Shown here: positions 8,403 to 14,536 of the stretch, one piece after another | How positions within the stretch are numbered: position 1 is the stretch's first letter | How the letters are laid out: every line of letters begins with the position of its first letter | NCBI GenBank assembly: GCA_045604985.1 | Contig: JAZUPD010000057.1 | Coordinates: 1-16,394 of the forward strand | Length of the DNA stretch: 16,394 nt | Origin: SIG710 sp045604985 | GTDB taxonomy: Bacteria; Bacillota; Clostridia; Oscillospirales; CAG-272 | Direction of reading: 5' to 3' | Made by a program: the position numbers and the translations under genes | Notes under the pieces: generated by a model | Told to the model about the DNA's origin: nothing | Databases searched by the model: none | What the model saw: only the letters and a program-made list of their open reading frames with translations

Positions 8403-8435
8403 AGGGGCTAAGCCGAAAAATCGGCTTAGCCCTAA
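8403..8435 (+). terminator. Rho-independent terminator of nifJ
   Basis: A 12-bp perfect stem (8405-8416 with 8421-8432, loop AAAA) lies about 25 bases after the nifJ stop and is followed by TAATGATTTTTGTG. Its core GGCTAAGCCGA is a near copy of that in the glnN terminator. Confidence 0.85.
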
Positions 8436-8463
8436 TGATTTTTGTGATTGTAATCGGTTCCGC

Positions 8464-8490
8464 AAAATTCAGCATTAAAGCTGAATTTTT
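8464..8490 (+). terminator. Second, weaker hairpin downstream of nifJ
   Basis: Arms AAAATTCAGC (8464-8473) and GCTGAATTTT (8480-8489) form a 10-bp stem with a 6-base loop and an AT-rich tail. It may back up the nifJ terminator. It lies just ahead of the promoter of the next gene. Confidence 0.5.
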
Positions 8491-8508
8491 ATAAAATTTT
8501 TTAATATA

Positions 8509-8537
8509 TTGATTTTTGGAACAATGTATGGTATAAT
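8509..8537 (+). promoter_or_regulatory. Extended -10 sigma-A promoter of the ThyX-like gene
   Basis: TTGATT (8509-8514) and TATAAT (8532-8537) have a 17-base spacer, with TGG directly before the -10. Because it overlaps the 5' part of the open frame, it shows that the true start codon is the downstream one at 8584. Confidence 0.85.
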
Positions 8538-8583
8538 AAAACTATATGTAGAGAAAAAAGTTTTTTGGAGGGAAAGGTTAAAG

Positions 8584-9207
8584 ATGCTGAAGGTTGAAAG
8601 AACATCGGTAATGAACTTTGAAAACGCCATCAGAGGCGCAAGAAATCCCATGAACAGCTGGTCAAAAATGGATAGCAGTTATGATGAGGAGGGCAATTTC
8701 GTCTTTGGCGAAAACGATATTGACCTTGCCAAAAGACTTGCAAAGGCAGGAAGCGACCACAGAAAATTTCTGCGTCAGATATTCGTTTCGGTAGACATAA
8801 CAGCCCCTCTTTATTGGTGGAAAGAATTTGACACATATAAGGTCGGGACCGTTGCAAATTCCTGCTCAACTATGCACAAAATACATACAAAGCCTTTTGA
8901 CCGCGATGATTTCAGTCACGACAGAATGACGGAGGATGCTATTGCAGCTCTTGATTCACTGGTTGCCTTCCTTGAGAGCGAGAGACAAAAATTTGTGGAA
9001 AACAAAGAAGAACGCAGTCATTGGCATAATATGATCCAGCTGCTGCCCTCGTCTTTCAATCAGATGAGAACAGTGACACTCAATTATGAAAACCTCATCG
9101 GCATCTATTATGCCCGTCGCACCCATAAGCTGGCAGAATGGCATACTCTCTGCGATTGGATAATGAGCCTTCCTTATGCGAAGGATCTGATAGCCATTAA
9201 AGATTGA
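8584..9207 (+). CDS. Divergent ThyX-fold-like protein of unknown function
   Basis: The product is 207 residues, with no signal peptide or membrane segment. The open frame extends up to 8509, but that region holds the promoter. The ATG at 8584 has GGAGGG 11 bases before it, so I start there. The layout resembles flavin-dependent thymidylate synthase (ThyX): HRKFLRQIFVSVDITAPLYWW at 59-79, then TYKVGTVANSCSTMH at 84-98 where ThyX carries RHRxxSxNExSxRY, and a C-terminal part LLPSSFNQ (153-160), TVTLNYENL (163-171), RRTHKLAEWHTL (178-189) that follows the ThyX pattern LP..., T.N.R, R...AQWEIR. Only an Asn (N92) and a Ser (S95) of the signature survive; the RHR triad is absent. It is therefore probably not an active thymidylate synthase, or is a different enzyme on the same fold. 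The gene stands alone between its own promoter and terminator. The family link is inferred by eye. Confidence 0.5.
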   Translation: MLKVERTSVMNFENAIRGARNPMNSWSKMDSSYDEEGNFVFGENDIDLAKRLAKAGSDHRKFLRQIFVSVDITAPLYWWKEFDTYKVGTVANSCSTMHKIHTKPFDRDDFSHDRMTEDAIAALDSLVAFLESERQKFVENKEERSHWHNMIQLLPSSFNQMRTVTLNYENLIGIYYARRTHKLAEWHTLCDWIMSLPYAKDLIAIKD

Positions 9208-9232
9208 AGCTGAGAAGTAAAAAAACGCCTTA

Positions 9233-9264
9233 AAAAAGACCTTGTCTTGAGACAAGGTCTTTTT
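9233..9264 (+). terminator. Terminator of the ThyX-like gene, probably bidirectional
   Basis: A core stem GACCTTGTC/GACAAGGTC (9238-9246, 9251-9259) with loop TTGA is flanked by A-run and T-run arms extending it to 14 bp. It begins 25 bases past the stop codon. The A-run on the left gives a T-run on the minus strand, so it can also stop transcription from the minus-strand promoter at 9342-9371. Confidence 0.85.
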
Positions 9265-9321
9265 ACGACCATTGTCATAGCCCATGAGAATAGATTCGTC
9301 AACAAGCGGAACATTTTTCAT
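9265..9321 (-). pseudogene. Orphan start of a minus-strand reading frame, probably a gene remnant
   Basis: From an ATG at 9321 the minus strand encodes MKNVPLVDESILMGYDNGR before running into the bidirectional terminator and then on, antisense, into the ThyX-like gene. The ATG has AGGGG 5 bases upstream and a promoter just above, so the start signals look real. The frame has no stop of its own before the terminator. The simplest reading is the 5' end of a gene whose body was lost. A short leader or attenuator peptide is the other option. I do not recognise the peptide. Confidence 0.35.
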
Positions 9322-9341
9322 AAAATCCCCTGATTTATTTA

Positions 9342-9371
9342 ATTATAGCATACGACGGTAAAATCAACCAA
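9342..9371 (-). promoter_or_regulatory. Minus-strand promoter ahead of the orphan start codon
   Basis: The minus strand has TATAAT (9347-9342) preceded by TGC, an extended -10 element, and TTGGTT (9371-9366) 18 bases upstream. The leader before the ATG at 9321 would be only about 14 bases. Confidence 0.5.
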
Positions 9372-9379
9372 TATCCTTT

Positions 9380-9399
9380 TTCGGTGGTTTGAATCCACT
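9380..9399 (+). repeat. Inverted partial copy of the tRNA-Tyr T-arm
   Basis: TTCGGTGGTTTGAATCCAC (9380-9398) matches 17 of 19 bases of the T-arm region of tRNA-Tyr, which lies on the opposite strand at 9522-9540. It can fold as a 5-bp stem (one G-T pair) with a T-loop-like TTTGAAT. No acceptor, D or anticodon arm surrounds it, so it is not a tRNA gene. Confidence 0.5.
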
Positions 9400-9445
9400 T
9401 TGTAGGTTGTTAACATCTATGAAAATGCAACTTGAAAATAGGGAC

Positions 9446-9478
9446 AAAAAAAGAAAAACCTTGATCTCTCAAGGCTTT
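9446..9478 (-). terminator. Terminator of the tRNA operon
   Basis: On the minus strand CCTTGA and TCAAGG arms (9474-9469, 9464-9459) flank a GAGA tetraloop, followed by TTTTTCTTTTTTT (9458-9446). It lies about 32 bases past the encoded CCA of tRNA-Tyr. Confidence 0.85.
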
Positions 9479-9509
9479 TCGATGCGGTAAATTTTTTGAC
9501 CGCTAAACT

Positions 9510-9594
9510 TGGTGGGGGATGGTGGATTCGGACCACCGAAGTCAGTGACAACAGATTTACAGTCTGCCCCCTTTGGCCGCTCGGGAAATCCCCC
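9510..9594 (-). tRNA. tRNA-Tyr (anticodon GTA)
   Basis: Read on the minus strand, the acceptor GGGGGAT pairs with ATCCCCC, then discriminator A and an encoded CCA (9512-9510). The anticodon arm is CAGA-CTGTAAA-TCTG with anticodon GTA. A long variable arm marks it as a class II tRNA. The T-arm is GGTGG-TCCGAAT-CCACC, so position 55, normally T, is C. It is cotranscribed after tRNA-Thr with only 4 bases between them. Confidence 0.95.
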
Positions 9595-9598
9595 GTTT

Positions 9599-9673
9599 TG
9601 GAGCTGGTGATCGGAGTCGAACCAACAACCTGCTGATTACAAATCAGCTGCTCTGCCATTGAGCCACACCAGC
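9599..9673 (-). tRNA. tRNA-Thr (anticodon TGT)
   Basis: On the minus strand the acceptor GCTGGTG pairs with CACCAGC, followed by T and an encoded CCA (9601-9599). The anticodon arm GCTGA-TTTGTAA-TCAGC gives anticodon TGT. The T-arm GTTGG-TTCGACT-CCGAT has two G-T pairs and a normal TTC loop start. It is the first gene of a two-tRNA operon. Confidence 0.95.
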
Positions 9674-9683
9674 ATATTTCACA

Positions 9684-9697
9684 CCGCATTCCTGCGG
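9684..9697 (-). other. Small leader hairpin upstream of tRNA-Thr
   Basis: CCGCA and TGCGG arms with a 4-base loop lie between the promoter and the 5' end of tRNA-Thr. It may help set the 5' processing site. Confidence 0.4.
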
Positions 9698-9707
9698 AAC
9701 GGTATAT

Positions 9708-9736
9708 ATTATACCACCTAATTTATCTTTTGTCAA
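9708..9736 (-). promoter_or_regulatory. Perfect consensus promoter of the tRNA operon
   Basis: TTGACA (9736-9731) and TATAAT (9713-9708) on the minus strand have a 17-base spacer. The transcription start near 9701 gives a leader of about 28 bases before tRNA-Thr. Confidence 0.9.
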
Positions 9737-9825
9737 GTCTTTTTTGAAAAAAACCAAAAATTTTTTTCTTTTGAAATAATTGTCATGAAAATTGAAACAA
9801 AACGGTAAATTATTCGTCAAAATCA

Positions 9826-9854
9826 TTGAATATCTGAAGGATTCATAGTAAAAT
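9826..9854 (+). promoter_or_regulatory. Probable promoter of the phosphodiester glycosidase gene
   Basis: TTGAAT (9826-9831) and TAAAAT (9849-9854) are 17 bases apart. The leader would be short, about 17 bases, but still includes the GGAGGTGA ribosome binding site at 9866-9873. Confidence 0.55.
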
Positions 9855-9877
9855 ATAAGGGAAGCGGAGGTGAGTTC

Positions 9878-10957
9878 ATGGAAAAAAAGGGAAAGAAAGG
9901 ACTTGGTTCAAGGATCGGCAAGATCGTTCTTCGTTTTTTTGTAATTTTTCTCATAACTCTCATTCTGTTGGCAGGCGCACTTTATACTGCAATGTTCGTT
10001 CTTGTGCGAGGCCCTTCGCCAACTGTTGGAAAGCTCTTCATTCTTTCGCTGAAGGAAACGAGCGCAGGCGGTTTTATTGCACACTGGTTTATGAGTGACA
10101 ACGAGATCAACGCACTTCTTGCCGAAAAGGCGACTGAGGAGAACTCGGAGATAAATACCGCCCTTATAAAGCTTCCCGAAAGTACTCACCTTGACAACAC
10201 CGACGAAACCGATGATGAGAATGGCTGCGAGGATACGGGCGAAGCGGAAAAGGAAAACGAGCGGATGCACGGGATCGAGGTTCATGATGTTTCGGGCGGC
10301 ACTTATAACGGAAAAATGATCGTTGTAAAAGATCCGATGCGTGTTTTTGTGGGTGTTCCGGAAAGATACGGTGAGGATGCAAAGGGTCTTTCACTTTCTG
10401 ACATGATAGAAAAGTACGATGCAATAGGCGGGACCAATGCCGGAGGATTTATCGACCCGGGCGGCTCCGGAACGGGCGGCGTCCCGGAGGGGATCGTCAT
10501 AAGCGGAGGGAAGCTTCTCTGGGGCGATTTGAACAGCTCTTACAGTCTTGCGGGACTTGACGGAAAAGGTCTTCTTTATGTTGGAAAAATGACGGGCGCA
10601 AGGGCGATGGAGCTTGGACTTAAGTATGCAGTGAGCTATGGTCCTGCTCTGATAATCAACGGTGAGCCGTGCAATGCAAAGCGATCGCTTGGAGGAGGTA
10701 TAAATCCCAGAACCGCCATAGGGCAGCGAGAGGACGGAGCTATTCTGCTTCTTGTCGTGAACGGCAGGCAGATCGACAGCCTCGGCGCAACTCTTGACGA
10801 TCTTGTTGAGATTATGCTCTCCTTTGGTGCGGTAAATGCCAGCAATCTTGACGGAGGCTCCTCATCCCTTATGAAGCTTGACGGTGAATATCTGAACACA
10901 AGCTCTTATATTCTCGGCGGAGAGAGAATACTTGCCTCAACGATCCTGATCCATTAA
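9878..10957 (+). CDS. Membrane-anchored phosphodiester glycosidase (NAGPA) family protein
   Basis: The family holds N-acetylglucosamine-1-phosphodiester alpha-N-acetylglucosaminidase and bacterial relatives linked to cell-wall or exopolysaccharide glycans. The substrate here is unknown. The 359-residue protein has a Lys/Arg-rich N-terminus and one hydrophobic segment (about 18-44) with no clear signal-peptidase site, so it is probably a type II anchored, surface-facing protein. Next comes a linker, very acidic around 100-130. The NAGPA domain fills the rest: GGTNAGGFIDPGG from 184, NPRTAIGQ followed by GAILLLVVNGR near 276-294, and NLDGGSSS at 323-330, the typical C-terminal signature. GGAGGTGA lies 4 bases before the ATG. 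It is monocistronic, divergent from the tRNA operon and convergent with hisJ, so context says nothing about its partner. Family assignment is firm, function is open. Confidence 0.9.
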   Translation: MEKKGKKGLGSRIGKIVLRFFVIFLITLILLAGALYTAMFVLVRGPSPTVGKLFILSLKETSAGGFIAHWFMSDNEINALLAEKATEENSEINTALIKLPESTHLDNTDETDDENGCEDTGEAEKENERMHGIEVHDVSGGTYNGKMIVVKDPMRVFVGVPERYGEDAKGLSLSDMIEKYDAIGGTNAGGFIDPGGSGTGGVPEGIVISGGKLLWGDLNSSYSLAGLDGKGLLYVGKMTGARAMELGLKYAVSYGPALIINGEPCNAKRSLGGGINPRTAIGQREDGAILLLVVNGRQIDSLGATLDDLVEIMLSFGAVNASNLDGGSSSLMKLDGEYLNTSSYILGGERILASTILIH

Positions 10958-10963
10958 TAAAAT

Positions 10964-11002
10964 CAAGCTGATCTGTATTTTTTATGGATCAGCTTGTTTT
11001 TA
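10964..11002 (+). terminator. Terminator between the NAGPA gene and hisJ
   Basis: A 10-bp stem CAAGCTGATC/GATCAGCTTG (10964-10973, 10987-10996) with a 13-base AT-rich loop is followed by TTTTTATTCG. It starts 6 bases after the NAGPA stop. It also lies just beyond the hisJ stop on the other strand and may serve the his operon as well, though the T-run on that side is weaker. Confidence 0.8.
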
Positions 11003-11008
11003 TTCGTT

Positions 11009-11767
11009 TCAAATCAAATCTTCCCATTTTTCAAATTGAAAAGCTATATTTTCCTTTGAATGAGTATCGCTGTTCAGCACGAAGGAGCCGCCATTTTCCT
11101 TTATATATTCGATAAGCTCCTTTGCAGGATAAGGCTCACTTCTGTATCCTCTTGAAATTGCGCCGGTATTTATCTCAAAAGGTACTCCCAGGGGCAAAAG
11201 AGCGTCGATTGCCCTTTTTGCCGCCGCAAGATAACGTGGATTTTTGGTATCAAACAGCTTATCTCCCTCGTTGAATTTCGTTATAAGATCAAGATGCCCC
11301 ACAATGCTTATATTTTTTTTCGCAAGGCGAGCAACTCCCCTATAATAATCCTCGGCAAAGGCATAATAATCTCCGCCGTACCATTCACGGCAGATGTTTT
11401 CCAGCTCATATGGCTTTTCGTCAATCGCACGGTAAACGCCGTCCTTTGTCACGTAGTGACAAGAGCCGATAACATAGTCATAATCACTCGTGTCATGATC
11501 CGAAAAAGCATCAAGCTCAATTCCCAGATGAACCTTGATCTTATCCGTATATTTTTCTTTAAGGGCTTTGATTTCTTTTTTGTAAACTTCGGTTTTTTCG
11601 AGCGACAGGCAGTAGCGGAGATCAAAAGCGGTATATCCATGCTCGGAAAATCCGTATTCTTCAAGCCCCTTTTCGATGGCGGAGAGAAGCATCTCCTCGG
11701 GAGTGTTTTTTCCATCGGAATAATTCGTATGCGTATGGAAATCGCCTTTTTTTCCTGTAAAAATCAT
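11009..11767 (-). CDS. hisJ: Histidinol-phosphatase, PHP family
   Basis: It removes phosphate from L-histidinol phosphate to give histidinol, the step before the final HisD oxidations. The 252-residue protein is a PHP-domain metallophosphatase of the HisJ/HisK type, not the HAD type fused to HisB in enterobacteria. Metal ligands are visible in order: H11 and H13 (DFHTHTNYSDG), H43 (SEHG), E84 (GIELDAF), H104 (GSCHYV), H158 (GHLDL), D234 and H236 (NSDTHSKENIAF). The start overlaps the hisIE stop as ATGA, with AGGAGAAG inside the end of hisIE, so translation is likely coupled. It is the last gene of the operon. PHP proteins are a broad family, but the operon position makes this role very likely. 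The symbol hisK is also in use. Confidence 0.92.
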   Translation of the reverse strand: MIFTGKKGDFHTHTNYSDGKNTPEEMLLSAIEKGLEEYGFSEHGYTAFDLRYCLSLEKTEVYKKEIKALKEKYTDKIKVHLGIELDAFSDHDTSDYDYVIGSCHYVTKDGVYRAIDEKPYELENICREWYGGDYYAFAEDYYRGVARLAKKNISIVGHLDLITKFNEGDKLFDTKNPRYLAAAKRAIDALLPLGVPFEINTGAISRGYRSEPYPAKELIEYIKENGGSFVLNSDTHSKENIAFQFEKWEDLI

Positions 11768-12414
11768 TTTGTCATCTTCTCCTGCTTGATCTTGTGGTCG
11801 ATAATATGGCGTGAAGCAAGCTCACGGTGGATATCCTCAAGAGAGATACCCTGCTCTGTCATTAGCACCATAACATGATAGGCAAGATCGGCAATTTCAT
11901 ATATAGTTTCTGCTCTATCCTGAGCTTTTGCGGCGATGATCACCTCCGTGCATTCTTCGCCAACCTTTTTGAGAATCTTGTCAACGCCCTTTTCGAAAAG
12001 GTAAGTGGTATAAGACCCCTCGGGCTTGTCCTTTTTTCTGCCCTCAAGAAGTCCCATAAGGGACTCGAGAGAAAATTCCTGCCGTTCCTCGCTCTGCCAG
12101 AGAGGATTTTCAAAGCAAGAAAATGTTCCCTTGTGGCAAGCGGGGCCGTTAGGCTCAACGACTATGGTAAGTGCGTCAAGATCGCAATCTGCCGTAATTG
12201 AAACTATATGCTGATAGTTTCCGCTTGTCTCGCCTTTAAGCCAAAGCTCTTGTCTTGAACGGCTCCAGAAGCAAGTCAGTCCTTTTTGCATTGAAATTTT
12301 AAGGCTTTCCCTATTCATATATGCAAGAGTCAGCACCTTTTTCGTTACAGAATCCACGACGATGGCGGGGATTAGCCCCTTTTCGTCAAATTTCAGTTTT
12401 TCTATGTCGATCAT
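11764..12414 (-). CDS. hisIE: Bifunctional phosphoribosyl-AMP cyclohydrolase / phosphoribosyl-ATP pyrophosphatase
   Basis: It carries out steps two and three of histidine synthesis: pyrophosphate removal from PR-ATP and ring opening of PR-AMP. The 216-residue protein is a fusion. The N-terminal HisI half (about 1-105) has WSRSRQELWLKGETSGN at 50-66, DCDLD at 76-80 (metal site), and PACHKGTFSCF at 91-101 with Zn-binding cysteines. The C-terminal HisE half (about 115-216) has a Gly-Ser-Tyr-Thr-Thr-Tyr stretch at 133-138, KVGEECTEVIIAAK at 150-163 and the E/D-rich YEIADLAYHVMVLM helix. It lies 32 bases after hisF. The best ribosome binding site, AGAGGA, is rather far (about 14 bases) from the ATG, so expression may be lower than that of its neighbours. 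Confidence 0.96.
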   Translation of the reverse strand: MIDIEKLKFDEKGLIPAIVVDSVTKKVLTLAYMNRESLKISMQKGLTCFWSRSRQELWLKGETSGNYQHIVSITADCDLDALTIVVEPNGPACHKGTFSCFENPLWQSEERQEFSLESLMGLLEGRKKDKPEGSYTTYLFEKGVDKILKKVGEECTEVIIAAKAQDRAETIYEIADLAYHVMVLMTEQGISLEDIHRELASRHIIDHKIKQEKMTK

Positions 12415-12446
12415 ATTTTATACTTTGTCCTCTCTTAGTTATATCG

Positions 12447-13205
12447 TTATATCCGCATAGGAATGCCGTTATTCTTCAGCTCTTTTTTTAGGTCTGAGAT
12501 CTTTACCTCGCCAAAATGGAAGATCGAAGCCGCAAGCCCTGCATCCACCTTTGGAAGTGCTTTAAAAAGCTTGGTAAAGTGGTCGATGCAGCCTGCACCT
12601 CCCGAGGCTATAACGGGAACATTCACTGCGTCCGAAACAGCCCTCAACATTTCGATATCAAAGCCCCCCTTGACTCCGTCAGTGTCGATGGAATTGACCA
12701 CTATCTCGCCCGCTCCGCTATCGACTCCGCGTTTTATCCATTCGATGGCTTCCATACCCGTGTTTTCTCTGCCGCCTTTTGCAAAAATGCGAAAAACTCC
12801 GTCAACTCGCTTTATATCGGCACTGAGAACAACGCACTGGTTGCCATATCTCTTTGCTGCTTGGCCGATAAGTGCGGGGCTTTTTATTGCGCCGGAATTC
12901 ACGCTGACCTTGTCTGCGCCGCATTTCAGCACCCTGTCAAAATCCTCAAGGGTGTTTATGCCACCGCCAACCGTCAGCGGAATAAAAACGGATCTTGCAA
13001 GCTCACAGAGTATGTCTGTAAAGAGCTTCCGACCCTCGGCAGAGGCGGTTATATCATAAAAAACAAGCTCGTCTGCGCCGCAGTCGCTATAATATTTTGC
13101 AAGCTCTGTGGGGGAGGCAACATCGCCCAATCCCTCGAAATTAACTCCCTTAACGACCCTTCCGTTCTTAACGTCGAGGCAGGGTATTATTCTTTTTGTT
13201 ATCAT
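12447..13205 (-). CDS. hisF: Imidazole glycerol phosphate synthase, cyclase subunit
   Basis: With HisH it converts PRFAR and ammonia to imidazole glycerol phosphate and AICAR. The 252-residue (beta-alpha)8 barrel has the catalytic aspartates at the canonical positions: D11 (CLDVKNG) and D130 (SADIK). The phosphate sites VGGGI (79-83) and ASGGAG near 202 are intact. It overlaps hisA by 4 bases (ATGA), with GAGGTGG just upstream inside hisA, so the two are translationally coupled. Confidence 0.98.
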   Translation of the reverse strand: MITKRIIPCLDVKNGRVVKGVNFEGLGDVASPTELAKYYSDCGADELVFYDITASAEGRKLFTDILCELARSVFIPLTVGGGINTLEDFDRVLKCGADKVSVNSGAIKSPALIGQAAKRYGNQCVVLSADIKRVDGVFRIFAKGGRENTGMEAIEWIKRGVDSGAGEIVVNSIDTDGVKGGFDIEMLRAVSDAVNVPVIASGGAGCIDHFTKLFKALPKVDAGLAASIFHFGEVKISDLKKELKNNGIPMRI

Positions 13206-13915
13206 TTTGCCACCTCAATAGCTTTGACCAGATCTATCGCCCCTATATAATATGCTTTTCCGACGATTGCGCCGTGGAGCTGCATCTCCGCAAGGGCTTT
13301 TACATCCTCGATTGACGAAATGCCGCCGGATGCTATAAAATTCATCCTGAATTTTTCGGAAAGAGTTTTATAAAGACCGTGATTTGCGCCCTGCATTGCC
13401 CCGTCCCTTGAGATATCGGTGCAGATAACGGTACACACTCCTATTCTTTCCATATCGGCACAAAAATCCTCGGCGGTAATATTGGCTGTTTCTGTCCAAC
13501 CCTTAATTGCAACGTTGCCGTCCTTTATGTCGATACCTACTGCGATCTTTTCTCCATATTTTTCGAGAGCATCAAGAAGAAAATGCCTGTCTTTCACCGC
13601 AGCTGTGCCTAGAATTACTCTGTCAACTCCTGCCGAAAGGTATTTATCTACGGTATCCATGCTTCTTATGCCGCCGCCGACCTCCACGAAAAGCTCTGTG
13701 CTTTCCGAAATACTTTTTATTATGCTGAGATTTGGTGTTGTTCCGTACCTTGCGCCTTCAAGGTCGACGAGATGTATATGAGTTGCGCCCTTTTTTGCAA
13801 AATCACGGGCAAACATAGCAGGGTCGTCGCTGTATATAGTCATTTGATTGTAATCGCCCTTAAGAAGACGAACTGCTTTGCCTTCAAAAAGGTCGATAGC
13901 GGGGAAAATTATCAT
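13202..13915 (-). CDS. hisA: ProFAR isomerase (phosphoribosylformimino-AICAR-P isomerase)
   Basis: It opens the ribose of ProFAR to give PRFAR, the substrate of HisF. The 237-residue (beta-alpha)8 barrel has the catalytic acids D8 (PAIDL) and D129 (GIDIKDG), with VGGGIR (79-84) and ASGGISS near 195 as phosphate-binding loops. It carries HisA-type features (DLFEGKAVRL, DISRDGAMQG), so it is not a second HisF, and I see no sign of the dual HisA/TrpF PriA role. GGAGG lies 6 bases before the ATG, 12 bases beyond the hisH stop. Confidence 0.97.
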   Translation of the reverse strand: MIIFPAIDLFEGKAVRLLKGDYNQMTIYSDDPAMFARDFAKKGATHIHLVDLEGARYGTTPNLSIIKSISESTELFVEVGGGIRSMDTVDKYLSAGVDRVILGTAAVKDRHFLLDALEKYGEKIAVGIDIKDGNVAIKGWTETANITAEDFCADMERIGVCTVICTDISRDGAMQGANHGLYKTLSEKFRMNFIASGGISSIEDVKALAEMQLHGAIVGKAYYIGAIDLVKAIEVAK

Positions 13916-13927
13916 TTGGAACCTCCG

Positions 13928-14536
13928 TTATTCGCAAAAAGCTTTGAGAATGGCAAGACCGACTTTGCCGCTTTTTTCGGGGTGAAACTGACAGCCCATA
14001 ACGTTGCCGCTCTGCACCGCCGCCGTAAGGGGTACACCGTATTCCGAGGTGGCAATGGTGCTTTCTTCGCAATTTGCCCCGTAGAATGAATGGACGAAAT
14101 AAACATAGGAGCCATCATTTATATATTTGAAAAGGCTCGACTTGTTCTCGGTAAAATCAAGGGCATTCCAGCCGATATGGGGAATCTTCAAATCCTTTGG
14201 TATAACGTCGGAGATCGGGCGTATCTCGCCCCTAATAAGCCCAAGACCCTTGTGTTCTCCGTATTCATAGCTTTTTTCAAGAAGCAGCTGCATACCGAGA
14301 CAGATTCCAAGAAGCGGTTTTCCGCCTTGTGCCTCGTTGATTATCATCTTGTCAAGGCCCGCAGAACGTAGCTTTGCCGCCGCATCTCCGAATGCACCAA
14401 CGCCCGGAAGTATTATTTTGTCCGCTTTTCTTATCTCATCCGCATCCCCCGTAACTATGGCATCTGCACCAACTGTGCGGAGCGAGCTTACGAGAGAAAA
14501 GAGATTTCCAACGCCGTAATCGACAACAGCAACCAT
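13928..14536 (-). CDS. hisH: Imidazole glycerol phosphate synthase, glutaminase subunit
   Basis: This class I glutamine amidotransferase hydrolyses glutamine and passes ammonia to HisF. In the 202-residue protein the triad is complete: C79 in GICLGMQLL, H185 and E187 in QFHPEKSG. The N-terminal DYGVGNLFS and LPGVGAFGD motifs are typical. It overlaps the hisB stop by one base (TGATG), implying coupled translation. Lying close to hisA and hisF fits its need to form a complex with HisF. Confidence 0.98.
   Translation of the reverse strand: MVAVVDYGVGNLFSLVSSLRTVGADAIVTGDADEIRKADKIILPGVGAFGDAAAKLRSAGLDKMIINEAQGGKPLLGICLGMQLLLEKSYEYGEHKGLGLIRGEIRPISDVIPKDLKIPHIGWNALDFTENKSSLFKYINDGSYVYFVHSFYGANCEESTIATSEYGVPLTAAVQSGNVMGCQFHPEKSGKVGLAILKAFCE

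Noticed and set aside
9382..9399. A further tRNA gene
   Set aside because: Only a T-arm-like hairpin is present; no acceptor, D or anticodon arm can be drawn around it.
9417..9689. A 90-codon open frame across the tRNA genes
   Set aside because: It is a spurious reading of tRNA-Thr and tRNA-Tyr on the same strand.
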